This document shows, piece after piece, positions 55,808 through 64,000 of a DNA stretch of 64,000 nucleotides. Positions within the stretch are counted from its first letter, which is position 1. The number at the start of each line of letters is the position of its first letter. The stretch covers positions 372,001 through 436,000 of the forward strand of contig JAWWNJ010000131.1 in the NCBI GenBank assembly GCA_037176885.1. The letters run 5' to 3'. The notes under the pieces are model-generated. The model ran no database searches and was not told where the DNA came from. It saw only the letters and a list, made by a program, of their open reading frames with translations. The position numbers and the translations under genes are program-made. The stretch comes from Favolaschia claudopus (lineage: Eukaryota > Basidiomycota > Agaricomycetes > Agaricales > Mycenaceae).

Positions 55808-58800
55808 ATGACCACCGCCGTCGCTCCTACGTCCGCCTCTATGCCCGCTTTATCCGACTACACCTCCTCTCCCCGCGCCCGCTCGCGCTCCCCCGTCAAA
55901 ACAAGCACAAGCACCCCATCCAGCCCCGAGCTCCACCGAAAATCCTCTTCTTCCTCGTTCTCCGCCGCCGATGCAGGCGCCGGTATCCCCCGCCCCCCCT
56001 CCGCAGCCGACCTCCGCCCCAACGCTCATCCGTACCCCATCGCCACCACTACCACCGCCCTCCTCTCCCGCGCCAACTCCCTCTCCTCGCCTTCACATCA
56101 CAGCAGCGGGAAGCACTCGTACGTCCCGACGTCGCCCTCCCCCGCGAAGGATGCAAGTTTCGAAGACGAGCGGAAGAGCAGCGAGAGGAGGCGGGCGGAG
56201 TATCGCGGGCATCGGTATAGCAGGAGTTTGAGCAGCAGCGAGGATATGTATCTCCCGTCGACGACGCCTGCGAAGGAGAAAGAGGAGTATACTGGCCCCG
56301 CGCATGGACCACGGGCGCTCCCCGTCCCGCCGAATGTCAGCGCGAATAGCATCGCTGCGAAGAATGCGGCTGCGAAGGGCGGGTATAGTGCGTATGCTGC
56401 GTCCGGTGAGTGGCTCTTCGTTTCTCTTTTCTCTTCTCCTTCATATAAAGTTAACATCACCCACAGGCATCTCCCCCAAACGATGGACCCCCGCACAGCT
56501 TGCTGCCCACCTCAACTCTACCGTCTCCCCCGAGGCCGGCGCTTGGGCCACGCGCCGCAATGTCGGCGGGCGCGCGTTTATGAAGATGGGCGAGATGGGC
56601 GAGGAGGAGCTCGTTGGGTTGGGGTGAGTTTCTCTTTCGCGGGTTTCTCGATTCGTTCTGTCGATTCCGTTCTCGAACCCTTTTTTCTTCTTCGGCGGTT
56701 CTTGGATCCGCGACGCACGCATTTGTTCCTTGCGTTTGCGCGTTTTCATTGGCTTTGAATACGTCTGTTCGCGGCCTTGCGGTGTTCTTTGTCTGCCTGC
56801 CTTGCCCACTCGGTGTTACTTCCGTCTTCGCGCGGTCTTACTTTTTCCTTTAATCGCATTTCCGAGAGATAAAGCACGCATTTGCCCTCTTGCTTGCATG
56901 TTTTCTCGCCTTGGATAACTGGCCTCTGCATCTCGCATCTGCGCCCATATTTGCCTGTGCGGCGGTCGGTCATCTTGTGGTCCAAGCCGATCTAGGCTGG
57001 GGTCTGAATTTCACATCGACAGTCGGATCTATCTCTGCTCCCGTGGCGTTCCGCGTTCCGCGTTTCGTTTCGCCTCTGCCTTGTCCTTTCGCCCTTCCCC
57101 CCATCTCCTTGCTTTTGTTCTTGTTCTTTCACGACGATTCACGACCCCTTTACGACTGCGACGTTATTCGGCTTGCTTTTCATACTCTTACTATCGATAT
57201 TCCCCTATCTGCCTCTTCTCCTCTTTCTTCCTCCTCCCTTCTCTATCCCTCCTTCCTTACTTCCCCCCTCCCTTCCCCTCCTTTTCACCCATCCTACACG
57301 ACCCCTCGACCCACAACGAGATGCTCGTCCCCACCCGCACCTCACTCCGCGTGCGCGACGCCCCCACGCCCCTCATCTCGCCCTCCCTTTCGTGTCTGCG
57401 GGACGCGTGGCTGATGCCGATGGATCCGTTGTGTGTTCTCCTTTCTTCTTCCTTGTTTTCGATTCTTTGATTTTTTTCTTGTTCTTTCTTGTAATTCGAG
57501 TTTCGAGTCTTTTTTCCTTCAAAGTTAAGACCAAGAATAACGAACGCTAATCTACTTTTTTGTGTCATTCTAGTGCCCCGCCCTCGCTATCCATCCGCCC
57601 CGCCGCGCGGGCGCTGCGTCAGGAGGTGTTGCAGAGCCAGCTCTCGCCGGCTTCGTCATCTGCGTCGGAGGACGAGGGGAGTGGTTTTTTCGGTGGCAAC
57701 AAACACAACGGCGGCGAGAAGTGGCGGAATTCGCCGACCCGCGGAAACGGACATGGGGGAAGGGTGTCGGCTGTGTATGAGGTCGAGGAGCCGGAGGAGG
57801 TTGATTACGATGATGAGGAAAACAACGGGGAGGATGGGACGCCTGGGGGGCATGGGAGGCGGAGGACGATGAGCGTGCCTACGACGCCGTCGCATTCTAC
57901 GCTCCATGGCCATGGACATGGGAATACCGGAAGGTTTAGGAACGGGCGGGTGAAGGGGATGGTGAGGGAGTTTGAGAGTAGTGGGAGTGAGAGTGGGGGG
58001 TCGCCGGAGAGGGAGAGGGGGAGTGGGTTCAGGGAGAGACAGTTGCCACAGCGGCCGGATGGGCTGGACGCGACGGTGAGAGCGAATGGGTTTGGGTTTG
58101 GTGGGGAGGAGCATCCGACTGTGCGGGGGAATGGTAATGGGTATGGGTATGGTGGGTTTGGGTTCGGAGGGATGCAGGGAGGAGGAGAGGAAGAAGAGTT
58201 GACGGTGGAAGAGCTAATTGCGCGGGAGGACGCCGCCGGTGGGGGTATACCTATGCCTTCGCAGCAGACCGGGTCCTCCTTCAACTTCAGCGCTACGGCC
58301 AAACCCAATGCGCCGTGGATGTCGCCGCAGACAACGGGCTCTAGCAACGGCGGCGGGAGACCGCTCCCTGCGCATCCGCAGCCCGTGGCGAAGAGGCTGT
58401 TGGGTCGGAGCGGGAGTGGTGGGGTGCATGCGTGGGAGGCGGCGGAGGGGGAGGTGGGGAGTACTGTCAAGCGGGTTGCGCCTGGTGCTGTTGGAGGGAA
58501 GGGGAGGGGGGATGTTATGAGGGGGAGTCTGTTCGTGAATGCCGCCACAAGTGACAATGGTCCCGATGCCGCTTCCGCGTCCGTCGCTGCCAGCGTCGAG
58601 GAACTCAAGCCCAAGAACAGCGAGGAAGAGAAGAAGAGGAAGGAGGAGAGGAAAGCGCTGGAGAGGGAGGCGGAAGAGAGGGGCCGGGCGAGGGGGGAGA
58701 GGGTGAGGGCGCAGATTGCGGAGGCGGCGGAATTGCGGGTTTTAGTGGATGGGTTTAGGGCGAGGTTGGAGGAGGTGGAGAGGAGGGTTGGGGAGATGGA

Positions 58801-59122
58801 GGCCGCGTCTTTGGCTTCTTCTTCGTCTGCTACTGCTACGACAAAGGAGGCGCCAGGGACAAAGATGAAGCCGTTGAGCGTGACACAGCGACTAGACCCG
58901 AGGAGGTTGATTGCGATGTTCGTTGCGAGTAATTCGACTACCACAAGCGCTGCGGTAACTGGAGAGAGGAAGAAGGAAGATTGGGTGGGGCCGACGACGA
59001 TTAGTGGGTTGCCGTCGTATGTGCTGCTTGTGGGGTTGGGGATGTGTGCGGTTGTGTTGAGGGTGTTGGTTAGGAGGGGATTGGGGGTTGGGGCGGGTGC
59101 GGCGGCGGCGGGGAGGCGGTGA
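55808..59122 (+). CDS. SAM-domain protein with C-terminal coiled coil and membrane anchor
   Basis: Exons 55808-56405, 56467-56623, 57574-59122 (767 aa). Seen: long Ser/Pro-rich disordered N-terminus; a SAM domain spanning exons 2-3 (KRWTPAQLAAHL ... RRNVGGRAFMKMGEEELVGLG-APPSLSIRPAARALRQEVL, about residues 202-275); a glycine/acidic low-complexity middle; a Glu/Lys/Arg-rich coiled coil (about 605-675; EEEKKRKEERKALEREAE); a single hydrophobic segment LPSYVLLVGLGMCAVVLRVL near the end followed by arginines, so a tail-anchored membrane protein is likely. The second intron would be 950 nt, far longer than any other here, though borders GTGAGT and TTCTAG and the SAM frame across it are good; a skipped small exon inside it is possible. 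The family looks single-copy and conserved in fungi; exact function unknown. Confidence 0.8.
56624..57573 (+). other. Unusually long pyrimidine-rich intron
   Basis: Intron of the SAM-domain gene. The stretch 57040-57320 is strongly C/T-rich, as often seen in core promoters of basidiomycete genes, so an internal promoter producing a shorter transcript is conceivable. A short frame at 57320-57434 starts with ATG but does not fit either exon phase well. Confidence 0.5.
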
Positions 59123-59950
59123 GGGTGAGTGTGTTTTCGTGTTTTGTGTTTTGTGCAGGTGTTGACGTTTTTATGTCAGGTACCTACGCGGACTGCACGT
59201 TCTCACCCTCGTGTGGATCTTCCTGTTCCTTCCCGACTCAAATCCTCTTGACTCCCTCGTCCTTCGCTTTTCTTCGTACTCGGATGCTGATTCATTCATC
59301 CTGCTCTACAATTCCTCCCTCCTCTCTCGATACCCCCGGCTATGTCTGGTACATAAAACATACGTATAAGTTATCCTCTGACTGGTTTTGATATGTACTC
59401 CCCCATCTCATTCCATGACATCTACCCTCTCACCAGCTACCCATCGACCCTCTCGATCTATGCCGATCTCTTCCCCCATCATCTACTCTACCTCGTACTG
59501 CACCCACTCCTTATCCATCGGCCATGCTAATCGTTCTCCGGGCTAACTTTCTCTCTTCTTTTTACGCACATACACAATGCGCTGCCCGACTTACCTCCAC
59601 CAGTACTGACTCGCGTCCGCGATATGCTGCCCTGAGTGCCTCCCTCACGATAGTGCCCTTCTACTTACGACCTCGTACATGTATACTTGTAATGCTCGAT
59701 TGATCTACGTACTGACGACCTTTTACGACCTGTTATGTTTTTTCGATGTTGATACTGAACCGTTATTGATGATTGCTCGCTTTCGACGATATCACTTAGC
59801 TGCCTCGAAAGCATTTGAGAGGCGAGCAGAGACAACGGACTCGTATCGGCCGATTCAAGATTGGGGCAGGATGGACTTCTGAGGCATTGTTGGGTGCTTT
59901 CCCTGGGTACACTTGCAACGCAAGTGAGGAGCAATATACAGGAGTAACGG
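59123..59950. other. Intergenic region between convergent genes
   Basis: 0.8 kb between the 3' ends of the SAM-domain gene and FB4. Expected to hold both polyadenylation regions; no coding frame or repeat is evident. Confidence 0.5.
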
Positions 59951-61662
59951 CTACGCTACGTATTCTGCGTACTCTTCTTCCGAAATACGTGGTACAGGTT
60001 CTCCTTGGTCGTTGATAATCAGGCCAGCCATTTTCATCGTCTCAAATCTCTCCCGCACATCCAGAGAATGGATGATGGACGGAATCCGGATACTGCGCAG
60101 CGACCGGTCGTTTGCTGGCATATTCCACCGGGATTCGATCACTTCGCACAACGATGTCTCGAACTCCATGACCTGCTTTTTGAGATAATCATCCGGCCGA
60201 GCGACCCATAATGAAGCTAGTCTGAGGCAAAAACCTGAGGAACGATGGATGACGCGGAGGACGTTTTTAGGAAGCCTTTCTGCGGTGATTCCGAATCCAT
60301 CCCATATGACGTCTAGGTGTATCAAAGTGGGTACGCATCCCAAAAGCCTCCCGAAAGCGTCCGCGCTGTTCCTATACAATCCCAACTTCAGATTTTGCAG
60401 ATGACACTCAGAGAGTTTCAGAAATTCTGGAATATGAAGGTCGCACGGGCAAGACATGATGATTAGATCTTCCAATTTTGGGGCTGCGAGGTGTTGAAGA
60501 ATGTGGGAAGAGTGGCCGAGGCATGCTAGCCGCGCGAGGTGAGGGAGTGTAACAATTGCAGTGAATGTTAATGTATAATGCGCGCCAGTGTGAAACACTT
60601 CTTTGAATCCGAAAACAGCTATATTTGGTACATTCTTTAAAACTTGAAGTAAAAGATCGGGATATGCGTAGAGCTCGAGGTGTGTGATGCTGGTCCAGAT
60701 AACAGAGACGGATGAAGAGTGTGTGAAGAGATCGGGATGTGCGGTCTCAACCTTGCGTAGGCGAGGAGCAATGGAAAAAATGTCGCTGAGTTCCTGCGGC
60801 CATACACCCGGGCCAGTGCGATGACCATAATCCAATGAAAGGTGAGACAAGCTTCCAAGTCGACCTTTGACCCCCGACAATCCACGTAAAATACTGGCAT
60901 TTCCGCCCCACAAGAGAGTCAGATGTGTCCAGCGATCGCTGTGCTCAGCAATCGCGGAAAAGAGCGCAACGCAGTGGTCGATATCAGCGGTCGACTCATC
61001 AACACGGAGGTCGACCTGCAAAGGCGTGCTTGTGGAGAGTTGGATCTGGCTTTCCAATGCCTCCATGGGATAGGCAGAGCGAAAATCTATAAACGGTTCG
61101 CATGCATCGATGCGGATATGAGACCATAGCCATGGGTCCCCGAGAGCGGCGTTCCTCCATTCTCGACAGATATGAGCGAGACGCCATGGCGCAGTCAGCA
61201 CCTGACTCTCGCTCACAAGACGCGAAAACCCGCGCAGCTCCGACGAAAGCGTCCAGCGAAAGATTTCAACGATGATTTCGGTCGGCGTACGCTCCAGCAC
61301 AGACGCAAGGGCAACGGGATTGAGAATCGTAAACCCTTTCTCGAAGTCTTTGATGGCGCTCTCCACCACAGCCAACTCTCTCATGACGGAGCGAAATCCT
61401 TTGCGCGTTCGCAACAAGCTGTTATCAGGACGAGATCGTTGGAGCGATCTGCCGAGTTCAGCTACTCTCGCCCGAAGTAAAGCTGCTCTTGCGTAGAGGG
61501 AAAATCCCTCCTTATGTGTATGGGAGGCAGCTTCTTCCTCGTGAAAAGTAGAGTTTTGGTTCTTTCGATTTCTGTATGCCTGCTGCGCTATCTACAAAAA
61601 ATTGAGCTTTGGTCAGGCCGATGCGTTCGATGAAGAGTAAGCTAAATCTAGCGACCTACCAT
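59951..61662 (-). CDS. FB4: coiled-coil F-box protein (Agaricomycete type)
   Basis: Main exon 61591-59951, plus a short 5' exon whose last codon is ATG (61662-61660) just before a 68 nt intron (547 aa on this model). Seen: an N-terminal coiled coil (ALLRARVAELGRSLQ ... MRELAVVESAIKDFEKGF), an F-box with the usual P-T-E-I-I-x-E-I-F core (VLERTPTEIIVEIFRWTL, followed by APWRLAHICREWRNAAL and DPWLWSHIRI), and a C-terminal Leu-rich repeat region (LTLLWGG, LSHLSLDYG, ITHLELYAYP, KLEDLIIMSC, HLQNLKLGL, LIHLDVIW). This is the common mushroom F-box layout and is not closely related to FB1-FB3. Just upstream and across the intron the frame reads RRREQSM-IAQQAYRNRK, resembling a bZIP basic region, so the true N-terminus may be longer. 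Confidence 0.82.
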
Positions 61663-62754
61663 CGACTGCTCCCTTCGTCTGTTTCTTTCATATCGAAAAG
61701 GTTAGAGTCAAGGTTAGAGTCCAGAAGCAATATGCTGTATCATGATATTTGCTCACATTCGTGCTTGCTCGGACGCGACCATGTTCACCGTCCAGGATGA
61801 AAGTTGCAGCGGTTCTCGATGTTTTTTGTTCCGCCTGGAGGTACAGTTTTCGACAGTCTTGAGTAGTCTTGCAGGTGAGGGAGCAAAAAGCTTTGATGCT
61901 CTGAATATGACTCATGAATCATCATGATCCGATCATGGATGCAACAAAAATCCAATGAAAACTCGAGAGCTTCGGAAAATATAGAACTCGCTTATACCCG
62001 CTTTACGCGCGTCGAGTCTATAGTCTAGCCTCAAGACACAGAAAACTCGAGGAAAAGTGGGACTCCGGACCAGTGATGACGATCGGATGTGAGAAAATGA
62101 AGCTTTGATGGCCGGCTTTCTCCACCGTACTTCTTCCCAGCTTCTTCCTCAGCATCTAGTTTTGTTAGGTCGTGAGCACTTGGATCTTGAACGCACGACT
62201 GGAGAACGGTTTTAACGCCAAATTTGAATCGCCTTACAACAATTCTGTCTTGTAACATCCGGGAAAGCTCCCGACGTGACCTTGTTCTAGCAGATTCCCA
62301 GTAAACCAGACTCTCTTGATCATCACGTATGTATGGCATTATTTATCGGCAAATATTCGAACTCTGAGTTGCGAAGTCGCAACAATCCAGACGGGCTGTT
62401 TCGGCCGACACGTTGAAGTGAGTCCATGAACACCATGGTTGATGACCGAAGTCCGAACTTCCTAATCGGGAGACGAGATGCAATGTTCTTTACCGCAAAC
62501 TTGCAAGACGAGCTCAAGACTCCTGGCGCCATCAGCCACAGTTCCCCTATATAAAGCAATATCTGGCACACTGTGGACGCCATCAACCACACCGCTCACT
62601 CAGAATCGCCGAAATGACCATGGTCAAATCTCTTTTCTTCAAGTCCTCTCATCGACTCTGCTTCTCCCTCTTTGCCCCAATCCTTCACTGGAAAAATGGC
62701 TGTTCGTCATTGAAGTCTTTTTTGCGATTCTCTGGATACTGATTCTGAGCTCAG
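61663..62754. other. Divergent promoter region between FB4 and the last gene
   Basis: 1.1 kb between two genes transcribed away from each other. The minus frames at 62031-62339 and 62323-62592 overlap one another, have no domain and no good start or splice, so I leave them out. 62525-62620 (cccctatataaagc..., then gccgaaatgaccatgg) looks like a TATA-type promoter and leader for the gene to the right. Confidence 0.45.
62547..62560 (+). promoter_or_regulatory. Possible TATA box for the last gene
   Basis: cctatataaagc lies about 65 nt before the first ATG (62614, gaaatgaccatgg) on the plus strand, a usual spacing when a short leader is present. Only the match to TATAAA supports this. Confidence 0.35.
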
Positions 62755-64000
62755 ACGAATGAGAATCACAACAACATCCCTCCTGGGTTTCAGATTATCC
62801 ACCAATTTCGGCGATTCCTCGTCGACCACCCGGAATACAACAACATTCCGGCAGCCCTTCCTTCAACGCCGACTCCCGCAGCCAGAACTGGCGCCTCTGC
62901 GGAGGATGAAAATCGGGACAATAGTGCAGGTGCGTTGCAAACCCGTCAGAATGAAATTTGACACTAAATTTGAGCACTTTCAGCTCCTGTCCGCGATCGC
63001 TATGAGAGCGCACGCGCTCAAACACAGGCACTCGTAGCTCCGCCATCCTATCAGTCCGCTCTGGGTCCAGCCACCCTTGCACCTTCGAATCCTCGTCACG
63101 TCAATCAAGAAAGACTCGGAGTCTCCAATCTCAATACCTCTGCCGTCAATCGTGACCGCGTCAATCACGCTCTCGCCACCCTTCCTCGCAGCTCGACATC
63201 TTCTCTCGCCGTTCGCAATCGACGCACCAGAGGTCCAGCACGCGGAGGGCCGGTCCTCGCGAGCCGCCCGCAGCGACGAGCTATTCCAGATGTTTCCCAC
63301 TGCCTCGAGGCAAATGCAGACACTCCGACAGCCAGAATCATCGTCCTTGTATATCCCCCCCTCGTAAGCTCGCTTCAATCTTTCTTTATCCTCTTATTTA
63401 TCTCTGATTCACAACCTCAGAGTCAGCATGCCGGGCCCCGCGAGTTTCTCGTTTACAACATACTCCATCTCGACTTTCTGGAGATCCTGGAAGAAAACCA
63501 TCTGCTTTACCGATACATCCTTCCCCTCAATACGCGCGTCAACGATGTCCTGCGCATGGCTCATGGTGACATGGTTGTTTCGGGCGCTCGTTTCGGCTTC
63601 GAAGAGACCATTCGGTCATCTGCTGCCGCGGCAGTTGCGGTCACCACCGTCCAGCCGCTGGGACTTGCAGATCGCGGGCGGACCTCTGCCCATTTTACTG
63701 GACCCCGCCTTCGCATCATACCTCAACCCCTCGAGACGACCCTTCACGAGCTCTCGCTCGACAGAAACCACTTCGCCGATCCCGGGAGCTTCCGGGATGG
63801 ATCTTGGATTATCAGACTCGGTTCGTGCCTTTCTTCTTACTTTCGGTTGCCTACTCACGATGTTAACAGCTGTCATGGGAACTGAGCTGAGCTACATTTC
63901 TTCGGACGGCCGCCGCCATGGCCATGACTGCCTCGGTCAGCACATTTACTCGCTGTTTCCGTGCGATGGCAACAGTATGCGCTCTGATGACGACGTGAAT
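62755..64000 (+). CDS. Unrecognised multi-exon gene, 5' part, runs off the window
   Basis: Readable exons: 62755-62929, 62984-63363, 63421-63820, 63870-63974, all joined in frame by introns of 49-57 nt. The start exon is unresolved; ATGs at 62614 and 62620 precede the first firm acceptor (62754), but I see no good donor. Protein features: QIIHQFRRFLVDHPEY, a Pro/Ala/Ser/Thr-rich disordered part (residues about 60-170), then a better folded part (EFLVYNILHLDFLEIL, NTRVNDVLRMAHGDM, LHELSLDRNHFADP). No known domain is recognised. Codon use and absence of paralogs in the window suggest single-copy chromosomal sequence. The final 26 nt may be intron (donor GTATGC at 63975) or coding. Confidence 0.6.

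Noticed and set aside
57805..58944. 379-codon minus-strand frame
   Set aside because: Antisense shadow of the purine-rich third exon of the SAM-domain gene.
62031..62592. Two overlapping minus-strand frames upstream of the last gene
   Set aside because: No start context, domain or splice continuity; region is a divergent promoter.
1..64000. tRNA, rRNA, CRISPR or bacterial operon features
   Set aside because: None seen; intron-rich genes and family content are fungal.

Overview
The window is genomic DNA of a filamentous fungus, most likely a basidiomycete of the class Agaricomycetes. Genes are cut by many short introns (mostly 36-75 nt) with GT...YAG borders. The recognisable families (F-box proteins, a basidiomycete-type ubiquitin-like domain, a DUF6699-like domain, SAM-like domains, glycine-rich modules) are ones expanded in mushroom-forming fungi. 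No bacterial, organellar or viral feature was seen, and no tRNA or rRNA gene was recognised. Exon borders below were read by eye from splice consensus, frame and paralog comparison. The order or genus cannot be set.

Layout. 1-1640 and 6.2-7.7 kb are two copies of a dispersed repeat. 1.9-3.7 kb (minus) holds U1, the first of four paralogs that encode a glycine-rich module, a hydrophobic helical region, a ubiquitin-like domain and a CxxC...CxxC zinc-ribbon-like motif; U1 alone ends in a DUF6699-like domain. 8.4-10.2 kb (plus) is F-box gene FB1. 10.3-34.7 kb is an array of about 4 kb units, each carrying on the minus strand a gene of a second family (S1-S5: SAM-like domain, run of glycine-rich modules, second SAM-like domain) followed by a conserved upstream block and degenerate repeats. 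S1-S4 look largely intact; S5 is a pseudogene broken by a small inversion. A 3.3 kb non-autonomous DNA transposon flanked by GGGATTGTT duplications sits in unit 2 (17028-20313). 35.1-36.7 kb is FB2. 39.9-50.0 kb holds U2, U3 and U4 (minus), with U2 and U3 inside a tandem duplication of about 4.6 kb period. 52.8-54.6 kb is FB3. From 55.8 kb the sequence looks like ordinary single-copy chromosome: a SAM-domain membrane-anchored protein (55.8-59.1, plus), a coiled-coil F-box protein FB4 (59.95-61.66, minus), and the 5' part of an unrecognised gene that runs off the end (62.75-64.0, plus).

The most interesting theme is modular. The glycine-rich exon is about 102-120 nt, a multiple of three, and phase 1 on both sides in the S and U families alike, so it can be added, lost or moved between genes without breaking frame. 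Together with ubiquitin-like and F-box neighbours, repeated segmental duplication, C-terminal divergence, pseudogenes and transposon insertions, the region reads as a fast-evolving multigene cluster. No function was demonstrated; a role in self/non-self recognition or ubiquitin signalling is only a hypothesis.
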